Shown here one piece after another: positions 45,823 through 54,864 of a DNA stretch of 64,000 nt (positions are counted from its first letter, which is position 1; every line of letters starts with the position of its first letter). The position numbers and the translations under genes are program-made. The stretch is from Deltaproteobacteria bacterium. GTDB taxonomy: Bacteria; Myxococcota_A; Polyangia; Nannocystales; Nannocystaceae. The notes beneath the pieces were generated by a model. The model was not told the origin of the DNA and did no database searches. It saw nothing but the letters and a program-made list of their open reading frames with translations. The stretch covers positions 27,561 to 91,560 of the forward strand of contig RFGU01000015.1 in assembly GCA_003696955.1 (NCBI GenBank). Reading direction: 5' to 3'.

Positions 45823-46776
45823 TCAAGGCCCGGGCCGGCGCGCTCGTTCGAGGGCGGCGAGGTGGCGCCGCGCCAGCTCTCGCTCGGCGTCCGACGGCTC
45901 GCTCCGGCCGAGATAGGCCTCGAAGAGGATCCGCGCGTGCTCGGTGTTGCCGACGTGGGCCTGGTAGAGCGCGAGCAGGTAGACGCGCTCGTGGAACGGC
46001 AACATGGCGGCCGCCGCCAGCACCGACGAAGGGTTCCGTCCCACGCCACTTTGGTCGAAAGCGTCGCGCGCGGCACGATGGTCGCCCACGCGATCGAAGA
46101 TCCAGGCGGCGAGGGCCTGGGTGATCCCGCCGCTCGCCCGCGTGTCGACCTCGCCGCTGCGGATGGCGGCATCGATCCGCGTCACGGCCGATGCCAGCTC
46201 GCCCTCGAGCAGGTCCACGGCCGCAAGCAATCGCAGGGCCCGCCAGGTGGGCACGTCACCTCGGGCCAACGATGCGGTCCCGAGCCGCCGTGCCGCATCG
46301 ACGCGGCCCGCGGCCAAGGCCACGTACGCCCGCAGGTGCACGGCGCCCACCGGCGGGAGATCTCCGATGGCACGCGCCTCGCCGAGGGCCCGGGCGATCA
46401 GGCGTTCGGCCCGGTCGAGATTTTCGGCCCGGGCCCGCTCGTGGACGCGCCGCGCTTCGTCGGACATCCGCGCAAGCTCGACGCCGACGCCCGCGACGGC
46501 CAACTCTCGCGCCGCCACCAGCAACACGTGGATCGCACGGCCGCACTCGGCCGCCCGTTCGGTCCATCGCACCGTGGACGCGGGCAACGACGCCGCACCG
46601 AACACCTGCGCCGCGGCACGATCGTAGGCGCGACAGGCCCCGTAGGCCCCGCCGCCCACGCGGGCCCAGACCGTCTTCCGTGGCGCGCGTGTCTCGGGCA
46701 CCTTTCCCGGGTCGGGAGCGGCCCCCACGGCGAGCAAGACGGCCGGTGCGACCCACCCTGCGAGGCTTGCGGGCAC
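45823..46776 (-). CDS. exported TPR-like helical repeat protein
   Basis: The 317-residue protein begins with a signal peptide (PASLAGWVAPAVLLAVGAA). The rest is helical with repeats of about 34 residues, such as AVHLRAYVALAAGRVDAARRLG, RLLAAVDLLEGELASAV and LYQAHVGNTEHARILFEAYL, typical of TPR scaffolds. No enzyme motif. The start is GTG 46776, because TAGAAT ends 7 bases before it and the signal peptide begins there; an ATG 24 codons earlier adds only a basic stretch. Function unknown, probably protein-protein contact in the periplasm. Confidence 0.75.
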   Translation of the reverse strand: MPASLAGWVAPAVLLAVGAAPDPGKVPETRAPRKTVWARVGGGAYGACRAYDRAAAQVFGAASLPASTVRWTERAAECGRAIHVLLVAARELAVAGVGVELARMSDEARRVHERARAENLDRAERLIARALGEARAIGDLPPVGAVHLRAYVALAAGRVDAARRLGTASLARGDVPTWRALRLLAAVDLLEGELASAVTRIDAAIRSGEVDTRASGGITQALAAWIFDRVGDHRAARDAFDQSGVGRNPSSVLAAAAMLPFHERVYLLALYQAHVGNTEHARILFEAYLGRSEPSDAERELARRHLAALERARRPGP

Positions 46777-46783
46777 GACGACG

Positions 46784-46789
46784 ATTCTA
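46784..46789 (-). promoter_or_regulatory. -10 element TAGAAT (leaderless)
   Basis: TAGAAT lies 7 bases before GTG 46776; no Shine-Dalgarno sequence. Confidence 0.5.
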
Positions 46790-46868
46790 CGTGCCCGGGA
46801 CGGGGCGACGCCAACCCGCCTGCGGCGGAATTTTGGGTCTCGGGCCATGGTCGGGGTAGGCATGGAGC

Positions 46869-47219
46869 GTGGCCCGCTCGGCCGACCCATGGCGGATCCT
46901 CGTGCACCCTGCCCGCGGCGAACGCCCCTGGCGCAAGGCCGCCGCCTTCCTGTGGCGCCGCCGCAGGGTGCTCGTCGCCATCGCATGGCGCGCGGGGTTT
47001 TGGGTCTCGGTGTTGCTGCTCGCCGACGCCGGTGCCGCGACCTTGGGAGCCGAAGGCGGCGGCTCGCCCTCCGCCGTGCCGTTCGCCGTCGGCCTCTGCC
47101 TCGCTGCCCCCGGCGCCGTCTTCGCGCCCACCTTCGGCTCCCGGGTGGTCGCCTGCCTGCTCGGTGCCGCCCACGCCCTGCTCGGTGCGGCCGTCCACGC
47201 GGCAGGCCCATGGGGTTGA
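46869..47219 (+). CDS. small membrane protein
   Basis: The 116-residue protein has an Arg-rich cytoplasmic start (FLWRRRRVLV) and two hydrophobic stretches (about 36-57 and 67-112, the second possibly two helices). No family is recognised. The GTG 46869 start has no strong Shine-Dalgarno sequence; TAGGCA lies 6 bases upstream, a weak match to the local -10 pattern. It could also be a spurious frame, but its hydropathy is regular and no opposite gene covers it. Confidence 0.5.
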   Translation: MARSADPWRILVHPARGERPWRKAAAFLWRRRRVLVAIAWRAGFWVSVLLLADAGAATLGAEGGGSPSAVPFAVGLCLAAPGAVFAPTFGSRVVACLLGAAHALLGAAVHAAGPWG

Positions 47220-47295
47220 GGCGCCGGCTCGCTGCGGGCGTCTCCGGGGGCCTCGTCCGAACCCGAGCGGGTGGCCGACGACCGCCCCGCCGTCC

Positions 47296-48810
47296 CTAGG
47301 GCGCCGGCACGAGACGATAGACGCTGCCTTGGGGCCCGCCGCCGTCGAAGCCCGTGAAGAACACGTCGCCCCACGCGTTCCAACCGTTGCCCGACACGTT
47401 GCCCGGCACGGCCACGCCGAGATCGCCCAGATCCGTCACGGTGCCGCCGTCGTAGACGAGCCCCCGTACGCGGCGCGAACAGAAGTCCGAATAGAAGTAG
47501 ACGCCGTCCCACGCCGGCACCTCGCAGGACCGGTAGACCGCCCCGCCGGTGACCGCGCATCCCCCCGTGTCGTTCTGCAGGAGCGAGACCAGGGGCGAGG
47601 TGAACCCGTCGGCGTTCTCCTGGTTGGGGGGCGCGGGCGGTGCACATGCCGGACCGCCACAGTTCGTCGTCGACGAACAGACGTTGCCCTCCATGCGCAC
47701 CCATCCGTAGTCGCGACCCGCCTCGACGAGATCGATCTCCTCGGCGGTGTTCTGCCCCACGTCGCCCGCGTAGAGCAGCCCCGTCACCGGATCGAAGGCG
47801 AAGCGCCAGGGATTGCGCAAGCCGAGGGCGAAGATCTCCGGCGCGTACCCGGCCATCCCCACGAAGGGGTTGTCCGGCGGGATCGTGTAGTCGAACGGGC
47901 CGAAGGCATCGCAGGACTGGCAGGCCACGGGGTTGTCTTGCGTGCCGTCGGGCTCGACGCCGATGCGCAGCATCTTCGCGAGCAGGACGCCCGGATCGCG
48001 GCTCGAATCCGCGGCCGAATCGCATGCGCCGCCGCCGTCCCCCATGCCGATGTAGAGGTAGCCGTCCGGCCCGAAGGCGATCATCCCACCGTTGTGGTTG
48101 CCCGCGGGCTGATCGATCTCGATCACCACGCGTTCGCTGTTCGGGTCGGCCTTGTCGGGATCGTTCGGATCGAGGGAAAACTCGGCGATCCGCGTGCGCA
48201 ACGGTCCCTGGTCCACCGTGTAGTTGACATAGAAGCGCGGGTCCTGCGGAAAGTCGGGGTGGAAGGCAAGGCCGAGCAGCCCGGCCTCGTTCGGCCCGTC
48301 GTCCACCGCCGACCGGATGTCGAGGAAGTTCTCCTGGGGGGCGGTCGTCTGCCCGGGTTCGAGGATCTTGATCGTGCCGGGCTGTTCGACCACGAAGAGG
48401 CGGTCGGGCTCGGTGGGGTGGCCGAGGGCGAGCACCGGGCGCGTGAATCCGTCGGCCACGAGTTCCACCGCCACCTGCGGCATGCCGTCCACCGGATCGT
48501 ACGGACAGGGAGGGATCCCGCCACCCGTCGTCCCCGTCCCGCCCGTCGACCCCGTCCCGGAGGTGGTGCCCGACGTGCCGTCGGTGGTCGACGCGGTGCC
48601 CGTTCCGGTGGCCGTGCCGCTGGCGGTGCCGGTCGTGGTGGAGGAGGACGTGCTTCCGACCGTCGTACCGCTGCCGGACGTGGCCGTGCCGCCGGTGGCC
48701 GAGTCGGTGCCCGTTCCGGAACCGCCGTCGTCCCCGCAGCCCGCCGCGAGGCAAAGGGCCGCCGCAACCATGAACGATGCGCGCAGTGGACTGGATCCGT
48801 CGTAGGTCAT
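47296..48810 (-). CDS. PQQ-type sugar dehydrogenase-like lipoprotein
   Basis: The 504-residue lipoprotein has a lipobox AAGC near 25 and a Thr/Gly/Ser linker of about 45 residues. A six-bladed beta-propeller of the glucose/sorbosone dehydrogenase family follows: LFVVEQPGTIKIL, GLLGLAFHPDFP, NHNGGMIAFGPDGYLYIGMGDGG (catalytic His region), GLRNPWRFAFDP and GDVGQNTAEEIDLV. It likely oxidises a sugar with PQQ, or binds sugar if inactive. A Cys pair CQSC lies mid-domain. ATG 48810 has TAGTCT 9 bases upstream. Confidence 0.88.
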   Translation of the reverse strand: MTYDGSSPLRASFMVAAALCLAAGCGDDGGSGTGTDSATGGTATSGSGTTVGSTSSSTTTGTASGTATGTGTASTTDGTSGTTSGTGSTGGTGTTGGGIPPCPYDPVDGMPQVAVELVADGFTRPVLALGHPTEPDRLFVVEQPGTIKILEPGQTTAPQENFLDIRSAVDDGPNEAGLLGLAFHPDFPQDPRFYVNYTVDQGPLRTRIAEFSLDPNDPDKADPNSERVVIEIDQPAGNHNGGMIAFGPDGYLYIGMGDGGGACDSAADSSRDPGVLLAKMLRIGVEPDGTQDNPVACQSCDAFGPFDYTIPPDNPFVGMAGYAPEIFALGLRNPWRFAFDPVTGLLYAGDVGQNTAEEIDLVEAGRDYGWVRMEGNVCSSTTNCGGPACAPPAPPNQENADGFTSPLVSLLQNDTGGCAVTGGAVYRSCEVPAWDGVYFYSDFCSRRVRGLVYDGGTVTDLGDLGVAVPGNVSGNGWNAWGDVFFTGFDGGGPQGSVYRLVPAP

Positions 48811-48819
48811 GACAGGCCC

Positions 48820-48825
48820 AGACTA
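48820..48825 (-). promoter_or_regulatory. -10 element TAGTCT of the sugar dehydrogenase gene
   Basis: TAGTCT lies 9 bases before ATG 48810, so the leader is at most about 2 bases long. Confidence 0.35.
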
Positions 48826-48892
48826 ACACTCCTGGCCCGAGGTTTCGTGGGCCTTGCGACGCCGCTTGGGCCGTGGTCGAAAGCCCCCGATC

Positions 48893-50848
48893 TCAACGCC
48901 GGGCGACACACATCACCCGTGCGGTCTTCGTAGCAGGCCCCTGCCGCGTTCGCCGGTTGAACGCGTCGTAGAACGTCACCTGGTCGCCCACCCGCTGCGA
49001 TGTCACGTAGAGCACCTTGTCGGGCAGCGCCGTGTGGATCCGCTGAAGCTCCGCCGGGGACGGCAACCGCCACTTCGAGAGGCGGCCGAACTTCTTGCGC
49101 GCAAGACGCCGGCAGTGCCGCACGGCCTGGGCGTAGTTGAGCTTGGGCATGGGCTCGCCCGTCGCCAGGTAGAGTCGCCCCTTCCGCGTGACCTTCGACA
49201 GGTCCGGCCTGCGTGGCTTGTGTTTCGCTTCGGTAGGCGAGGTGCCCCCGCCTTCGGTCTGCGCGCCGCCCGAGCCCTCCGACTCCGCGGGCGTCGGGCC
49301 GGTCGTCCCCGTCGGGTGCTCCCCGGTGCCGCCGCCAAGGCCCTTCGTGCCGGCCGACCCGACGGCACCGCCCGTGCCGCCACTGCCGGAACCGGATGGA
49401 GATCCTCCGTCCGTGGCCTTCGATGCGTCGGCGTCGCCGGTGGTCCCACGTTCGGCACGACCGTCCGCCGCCGCCTGCCCGGCCGCTCCCTCCCCCCCAC
49501 CGGCGACGCCCGCTGCCCCGCTCGTGTCGGATCCACCGAAGAGACCATGACGCACGCCCCAGGTGCCGCCCGCCGCCAGCAGCAGGACGGCCAGGATCCA
49601 CGGCCATCTGCGGCGGCCGCCGCCGTCGAGGGTGGACTCGGGGCGGGTGACGTCGACCTGCGACCCGCGCAGGGTCCACCCGTCGTCCCCGTCGTCGATG
49701 GGCGGCACCTCGGACACCCACGAAGACGACGCCTCGACCCCCGCGGAGGGCGGTGCGGGCGGCATGGGCGTTCCGTCCGCTCCGGCGAGGGAGGCCGCAC
49801 GGGCCTCGGCGAGCAGTTGGGCGGCTGGCGACGCAGGCGCTCGGGACGATGCCGCCCCTGCGGTCGCGGCGACGGTGGGGGCCATGGCCGCAGCCATGGT
49901 GGACGTGCCGAGATCCGGCTCGAACGGGGCGAGGAGATCCCGCAGCGCCCGGGCCGAGGCGATCCTGCGTTCGCGGTCCTTCTCGAGGCACCGATGGACG
50001 ATCTTCGCCAGATCGCCCGGCACGTCGGGGGCGAGTTCGACGAGGGGACGGGGGTCGTGCATCGTGACGTTCGCCAGGGTGGCCGCGAGCGTCGATCCGA
50101 GGAACGGATGCACGCCGGAAAGGGCGAAATACATGATGACGCCCATGGACCAGATGTCGGTACGAGCGTCCACGCCGGCCGCACCGGCGGCCTGTTCGGG
50201 CGACATGTACTCGGGTGTCCCCATGAGCACCCCCTGCCGCGTACGCCCACCGCCTCCATCCTGGGTGAATTTCGAGATCCCGAAGTCCATCAGCTTGACG
50301 AGCAGGCGACCCGGCTCGGGTTCGTGGAGGAAGATGTTCTCCGGTTTGAGGTCACGATGGATGATCCCGGCCTCGTGGGCGGCCGCAAGGCCTTCGAGCG
50401 CCTGCCGTACGATGAGCACGCACAACCCCGGCTCCACACGGCCGAGCTGTTCGATCAGCGCGCCGAAACTGCGACCGGACAGCAGCTCCATGACGATGTA
50501 GGGCCCCGCCGCCGAACGTCCGAAGTCGAAGATGTCGCAGATGTGGGGATTGCGGATCCGCCCTGCGGCCGTCGCTTCCTTGCGAAAGCGCTCGAGGGTC
50601 GTCGGGTCCCGTGCATACTCGGGGTGGAGCAGCTTGATCGCCACTTCGCGGGCGACGAGCACGTTCTCCGCACGATAGACGGTGCCCATCCCGCCCTCAC
50701 CGAGCCGGGAGAGGATGCGGAACTTCCCGTCGAGGATCCGCCCTTCGAGGGGCAGGATCTGGCCGGACGACGGGCAGACGAGGACGTCCTCGGGGTGCAG
50801 CGCACCACAGCTCGGGCAGGGGGCGAGCGTTGCCGACGATGCGGCCAT
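48893..50848 (-). CDS. transmembrane Ser/Thr protein kinase with zinc ribbon-like start
   Basis: The 651-residue kinase begins with a short Cys motif CPSCGALHPEDVLVC (three Cys, the fourth replaced by Ser). The kinase domain spans about 40-300: GEGGMGTVY, VAIKLL, HRDLKPEN near 162, MDFGIS, GTPEYMSPEQ. A Pro/Ala linker, one membrane segment (about 415-432, WPWILAVLLLAAGGTWG) and a Gly/Thr/Ser-rich periplasmic stretch follow. The C-terminal domain resembles DUF1566 (WRLPSPAELQRIH, then VTFYDAFN...VMCVAR). TAGGCT lies 8 bases before ATG 50848. Divergent from htrA. Confidence 0.9.
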   Translation of the reverse strand: MAASSATLAPCPSCGALHPEDVLVCPSSGQILPLEGRILDGKFRILSRLGEGGMGTVYRAENVLVAREVAIKLLHPEYARDPTTLERFRKEATAAGRIRNPHICDIFDFGRSAAGPYIVMELLSGRSFGALIEQLGRVEPGLCVLIVRQALEGLAAAHEAGIIHRDLKPENIFLHEPEPGRLLVKLMDFGISKFTQDGGGGRTRQGVLMGTPEYMSPEQAAGAAGVDARTDIWSMGVIMYFALSGVHPFLGSTLAATLANVTMHDPRPLVELAPDVPGDLAKIVHRCLEKDRERRIASARALRDLLAPFEPDLGTSTMAAAMAPTVAATAGAASSRAPASPAAQLLAEARAASLAGADGTPMPPAPPSAGVEASSSWVSEVPPIDDGDDGWTLRGSQVDVTRPESTLDGGGRRRWPWILAVLLLAAGGTWGVRHGLFGGSDTSGAAGVAGGGEGAAGQAAADGRAERGTTGDADASKATDGGSPSGSGSGGTGGAVGSAGTKGLGGGTGEHPTGTTGPTPAESEGSGGAQTEGGGTSPTEAKHKPRRPDLSKVTRKGRLYLATGEPMPKLNYAQAVRHCRRLARKKFGRLSKWRLPSPAELQRIHTALPDKVLYVTSQRVGDQVTFYDAFNRRTRQGPATKTARVMCVARR

Positions 50849-50856
50849 GCGCCGTG

Positions 50857-50862
50857 AGCCTA
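50857..50862 (-). promoter_or_regulatory. -10 element TAGGCT of the transmembrane kinase
   Basis: TAGGCT lies 8 bases before ATG 50848. It faces the htrA -10 box across 49 bases. Confidence 0.45.
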
Positions 50863-50911
50863 GCAGCCCCACGACGGCAGCCGTCTCGCGGAACGCGGCG
50901 GGACGCGCTGC

Positions 50912-50917
50912 TACATT
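50912..50917 (+). promoter_or_regulatory. -10 element TACATT of htrA (leaderless)
   Basis: TACATT, 6 bases, ATG 50924. GGAAC (50890-50894), which is like an extracytoplasmic-sigma -35 box, lies 17 bases upstream. Confidence 0.5.
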
Positions 50918-50923
50918 GGGGCC

Positions 50924-52180
50924 ATGAACGAGACCGCGGACGCAGCCCGAACCGCCGCCCACCACGGCCGTCGACGCGCTGGGCACCGGGGTCTGCTCGC
51001 CCTCGCCCTCGCCGCGGCCGTCGCCGCCTGCACGGAGCCGCCGGTCGGCGACTCCGCACCCGCGCCTTTGCCGGCTCGTACGCCCGGACCGCCGCCCGTG
51101 GCCGATCCGACGCCGGCGGCCACCCTCGCGCCCGTCGCCCCGACCGCCCAGCCGGCGACCACCCCCACAGTCTCCCCCCCGTCGGCCGACGCATACATCG
51201 AGAACGAGCGCAACACCATGGCGGTCTTTCGCGCGGCGGCGCCGGCGACGGTCTACGTCACGCAGGTCGAGCGGGTCGCGGATCCGCTGACCCTGCGGGC
51301 CATGGAGATTCCCCAGGGCACCGGCTCGGGTTTCGTCTGGGACGATCGCGGCCACATCGTGACCAACTTCCACGTCGTCGCCGGACGGGGCCGCAGGCCT
51401 CCCCGGATCCTCGTGCGCCTGCACGACCAATCCACCCACGAAGCGCGCGTGGTGGGGGTCGATCCCACCAAGGACATCGCGGTCCTCAAGATCGACGCAC
51501 CGCCCGAGCAGCTTACGCCCATCGCGGTGCTCCCCCCGGGGGAGCCCCTCGTCGTCGGCCAGAAGGCCATCGCCATCGGCAACCCCTTCGGCCTCGACCA
51601 CACCCTGACCGTGGGCGTCGTCTCGGCGCTCGGACGGGAGGTCCGAGGGATCGGAGGCGTGACGATCCGGGACATGATCCAGACCGACGCCGCCATCAAT
51701 CCCGGCAACTCCGGCGGCCCGCTGCTCGACTCCCAGGGCCGCCTCATCGGCATGAACACCATGATCTTCAGCAAGTCCGGCGCATCTGCGGGCGTCGGGT
51801 TCGCCGTGCCCGTCCAGACGATTCGGCGCGTCGTTCCCCAGATCATCGCCCACGGCAAGCCCACGCGGGTGGGGATCGGGATCAGCGTGCTCGACGACTC
51901 CATCGCGCGGCGGGTCGGCATCTCCGGGGTCGTGGTGCGAGACGTGATGCCCGGATCCCCCGCCGCCCGGGCCGGACTCAAGGGGCTCGCCCACACGCGC
52001 CGCGGCCCCATGATCCGCGACGTGATCGTGTCCGTGGACGACGCGCCGATCCGCAGCTTCGACGATCTCTTCTCGGCCCTCGACGTGCACTCGGCCGGTG
52101 ACGTCGTCGTGCTCGGCGTCCTCGACGCCGAGCACCGCCGCGTTCGCAAGGTGAAGGTGGCCCTCGTGGAACTCGAGTAG
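50924..52180 (+). CDS. HtrA/DegP-type serine protease, lipoprotein
   Basis: Periplasmic quality-control protease of 418 residues. A signal peptide ends in VAAC (about 36), so it is probably lipid-anchored. A Pro/Ala/Thr linker of about 55 residues follows. The S1C protease domain has His in NFHVV (about 149), Asp in KDIAVLK (about 184) and Ser in GNSGGPL (about 263). One PDZ domain (about 325-415) has VRDVMPGSPAARAGL. All triad residues are present. TACATT lies 6 bases before the ATG, with GGAAC 17 bases upstream of it; envelope-stress control is possible but unproven. Confidence 0.93.
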   Translation: MNETADAARTAAHHGRRRAGHRGLLALALAAAVAACTEPPVGDSAPAPLPARTPGPPPVADPTPAATLAPVAPTAQPATTPTVSPPSADAYIENERNTMAVFRAAAPATVYVTQVERVADPLTLRAMEIPQGTGSGFVWDDRGHIVTNFHVVAGRGRRPPRILVRLHDQSTHEARVVGVDPTKDIAVLKIDAPPEQLTPIAVLPPGEPLVVGQKAIAIGNPFGLDHTLTVGVVSALGREVRGIGGVTIRDMIQTDAAINPGNSGGPLLDSQGRLIGMNTMIFSKSGASAGVGFAVPVQTIRRVVPQIIAHGKPTRVGIGISVLDDSIARRVGISGVVVRDVMPGSPAARAGLKGLAHTRRGPMIRDVIVSVDDAPIRSFDDLFSALDVHSAGDVVVLGVLDAEHRRVRKVKVALVELE

Positions 52181-52217
52181 CCTCCCCTCGCCCGACCCTC
52201 GCTTCGCGACCCTTGCC

Positions 52218-53108
52218 ATGTCCCGCCCCCATCGATTTCGGGTCGTCCCCCCCGAGGACGGCATGCGCCTCGCCCAGCTCATCGCCCGGCGCATCCCCGA
52301 CGTGGATCCGGCACGGGCCCGAGAGATCGTCCGCGCCGGCGGGGCGTACGTCGGCCGACACCGCGTGCGTCTCCCCGAGGTCCGCGTCCAGACCGGCGAT
52401 CGGGTGACGGTCCATCCCGAGGCCTCCGAGATCCCCCCCATCGACCCGGCCACCTTGCGCATCGTCCACCGCGACCGACACCTCGTCGTGATCGACAAGC
52501 CGCCGGGCGTTCCGACCGTCGCCACCCGGCAGGCGGCGCGAGGCACCCTGGCCGAAGCCCTGCGACGCCTGCTCGCGGCCGAGGGGGTACCACGACCCTA
52601 CGTCGGAGAGGTCCATCGCCTCGACCGCGAGGCCTCGGGCCTGGTCATGTTCGCCGTACGCAGTGCGGTCCAACGCAGCCTCCACCGGCTCTTCGTCGAT
52701 CACGACGTCGAGCGGACCTACCGTGCCCTGCTCGTCGGCACGGCGCCCGAACGCTGGACGGCCGATCGACCGTTGACGGCCGCCCGCGGCGGACGGATCC
52801 GCGTGGACCCGAGCGGGCGCAAGGCCATCACCCACTTTCGGCGGATCGCACTTCGAGGCGCCGAGCCGGACGCGCAGAGCCTGGTCGAGGCACGCCTCGA
52901 GACCGGTCGAACCCACCAGATCCGCGTGCACGCGGCATCGAGCGGCCATCCCATCGTCGGCGATCCGCGCTACGGTGGTCCTGCCACACCGGACGAACGC
53001 CTCTACCTCCACGCATGGAGGCTCGAGTTCGTCCACCCCATCGACGGGACGCCCGTCGTCGTCGAAAGCTCCTTGCCGGACTGGGCGCGCACCGACGCCG
53101 AGGGGTGA
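52218..53108 (+). CDS. RluA-family pseudouridine synthase
   Basis: Converts uridine to pseudouridine in rRNA or tRNA. The 296 residues hold an N-terminal S4 RNA-binding domain (about 10-75, RLAQLIARRI). The catalytic domain has the active Asp near 136 in HRLDREASG, YRALLVG, GRTHQIRVHAASSGHPIVGD and YLHAWRLEF. Which of the RluA/C/D sites it modifies cannot be told. It follows htrA by 37 bases; no Shine-Dalgarno sequence is clear before ATG 52218. Confidence 0.93.
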   Translation: MSRPHRFRVVPPEDGMRLAQLIARRIPDVDPARAREIVRAGGAYVGRHRVRLPEVRVQTGDRVTVHPEASEIPPIDPATLRIVHRDRHLVVIDKPPGVPTVATRQAARGTLAEALRRLLAAEGVPRPYVGEVHRLDREASGLVMFAVRSAVQRSLHRLFVDHDVERTYRALLVGTAPERWTADRPLTAARGGRIRVDPSGRKAITHFRRIALRGAEPDAQSLVEARLETGRTHQIRVHAASSGHPIVGDPRYGGPATPDERLYLHAWRLEFVHPIDGTPVVVESSLPDWARTDAEG

Positions 53109-53171
53109 CCTGCCCGCGGTCCGCCGGGCGCCCCGCTTGCGTCGCGAGGCGATACGGGCGATGGTACGTTC

Positions 53172-53654
53172 GTGCACGTCGTTTTCCGTGCTCGCGGCGC
53201 CACCACCATCTGCGTCGCCCTCGTGGTGGTGGGCATGGGTTGCCATGCTCGAGACGGAGCATCCGACGGTTGCTTCATGCGGGCCACGCTCGAGCAGGCC
53301 GATGGCGAGGTCCTCGACTACGACGTTCCCATCGTGGTCCACCTCGAAGGCCCCGAACGCCCAGGGCTGCACCCCGTGGACGGACTCGATCTCGTCCACT
53401 CCTTGGGCCTTTCCTGGCCCGAAGGGCTGAGTGTCGGCACCTACGACTTCGTCGCGTGGGACATCCGACTCGCCGTGGCGACCATGTCGAGCGACGGCGA
53501 TGCCTTCGGCAGCCTCTTCCCTGAGGGCTCGCTCACCTTCACGGAGCTCGGCCCCGGTCTTGCAGGTACGTTCACCGTCGAACGGCGCGACTCGCCGAGC
53601 GGCACCGGCCGCTACGTGGTGGACGTGACGGACGTCGAATTCGGATGCGAGTAG
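53172..53654 (+). CDS. small exported protein, possible lipoprotein
   Basis: The 160-residue protein has a signal peptide ending at VGMGC (Cys about 24), a weak lipobox. The mature part is a small beta-rich domain with Cys at each end (DGCFMRATL and VTDVEFGCE), perhaps disulfide-linked. No family recognised. GTG 53172 is preceded by GATGGT 6 bases upstream, a weaker version of the local -10 pattern. It converges with the astA-like gene, leaving 22 bases between them. Confidence 0.62.
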   Translation: MHVVFRARGATTICVALVVVGMGCHARDGASDGCFMRATLEQADGEVLDYDVPIVVHLEGPERPGLHPVDGLDLVHSLGLSWPEGLSVGTYDFVAWDIRLAVATMSSDGDAFGSLFPEGSLTFTELGPGLAGTFTVERRDSPSGTGRYVVDVTDVEFGCE

Positions 53655-53676
53655 CGCCGCACCCGGTGCCCTTCCG

Positions 53677-54801
53677 TCACACGAGCGTCGAGGGACGCCG
53701 GTCGTCGTCGCGGCGGCCGGGCCGTAGGGCCGCATGCACCGTCGCGGCGGCCCCGGGCCGGCCGTGGGCGAGCCGCTCGAGGGCCGCGGGCTCTGCGACG
53801 AGGGTGTCGGGCTGCTCCGGGTCGAGGGCGACGTGGGTCCAGACGGCCCGAAAGCGCGGGAACGTCTCGTCGAGCACGGCCACGATGGCCGGCAACGCCG
53901 ACGGCCCCGGATCCCCTGGACGGGTGCGGTAGGATCGGGTCCCGCGCACGAGGGTCACCTGATCCGTCGGCGCCTCCACGTGGGGTCCGCCGTCGAACGG
54001 GTCCACCCTCCCCACGTAGGAGAACCCCACGGACTCGAGCAGGCGCAAGGCGCCCACCGTGTTCGGCCCCACCGCACCGATGACCGCCTGGACCTCCTCG
54101 GGCAGGAGGCTTGCATGGATCGGCATGCGTGGGAACAGACTCCAGATGAACGTCTTGTCGAATCGGCTGAGTCGATCGGCCTCGTCGTAGGAAAGCCCGG
54201 TGAACCGGTGGCCGAGGGCGTCCCACAGGGGGCTGCGCGTCGCCCCTTCGGGCCCCTTGAACAGCGGCGGCAGGAGTTCGGCGAGCAGGCGATCCCGAAA
54301 CCACCCCCGATGGGTCGCGATGAAGACGAAACGGGAGAGCGAGAGCAGCCGTCCGAGCCGCTGTGGATGTCGGCGTAGCGCCGGATCGAGGACGAGCCCC
54401 CCAAGTTCCGTGGGACCGTGATACGTCATCCCGAGGTGGAGCATGGTGTGCTCCATGTGGATGTGCTGTACGCGGCCGTCCGGGAACGTGAGCTTGGCGT
54501 GCCGCTCTTCGGTGCTGACCGAGAAGTAGACGTGGGGATCGTCGTAGGTGCCGTGCTGGGCATGGATCATGCACGTCCCGACGACGCGGCCATCGGGTGC
54601 CTCGAGCACGAACAGCAATCGGCGATCCGGATCGAAGGCCGGCCCGCCGCCGAACGAGGTCGACGAGCGGGCGAGCAGGTCTTCGATGTAGCTGCGCTCG
54701 GGTGGGAGGTTCAGCGTGTTGAGGTGGCGGGCGAGGTCGAAGATCGCGTCCTCGTCGTCACGATGGGCCTCGCGCAGCAGGAAGTAGGTCGTGGCGGACA
54801 C
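53677..54801 (-). CDS. astA: arginine N-succinyltransferase (AstA) family protein
   Basis: Acyl-CoA N-acyltransferase, 374 residues. The core has LREAHRDDEDAIFDLARHLNTLNLP, then SLSRFVFIATHRGWF, and ELLPPLFKGPEGATRSPLWDALG with SYDEADRLS, matching AstA/ArgA-like succinyltransferases that start the AST arginine degradation pathway. The other ast genes are not in the window, so the true substrate may differ. The last 60 residues are a poorly conserved Arg/Asp tail. CATAAT lies 8 bases before GTG 54801. Confidence 0.85.
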   Translation of the reverse strand: MSATTYFLLREAHRDDEDAIFDLARHLNTLNLPPERSYIEDLLARSSTSFGGGPAFDPDRRLLFVLEAPDGRVVGTCMIHAQHGTYDDPHVYFSVSTEERHAKLTFPDGRVQHIHMEHTMLHLGMTYHGPTELGGLVLDPALRRHPQRLGRLLSLSRFVFIATHRGWFRDRLLAELLPPLFKGPEGATRSPLWDALGHRFTGLSYDEADRLSRFDKTFIWSLFPRMPIHASLLPEEVQAVIGAVGPNTVGALRLLESVGFSYVGRVDPFDGGPHVEAPTDQVTLVRGTRSYRTRPGDPGPSALPAIVAVLDETFPRFRAVWTHVALDPEQPDTLVAEPAALERLAHGRPGAAATVHAALRPGRRDDDRRPSTLV

Positions 54802-54809
54802 GCAGCGCC

Positions 54810-54815
54810 ATTATG
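54810..54815 (-). promoter_or_regulatory. -10 element CATAAT of the astA-like gene
   Basis: CATAAT (one mismatch from TATAAT) lies 8 bases before GTG 54801. Confidence 0.5.
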
Positions 54816-54864
54816 CTAGGTCGGTCCGCCGACCGCATGTCCGCGCGGGCACGCCCCGCCCCCT

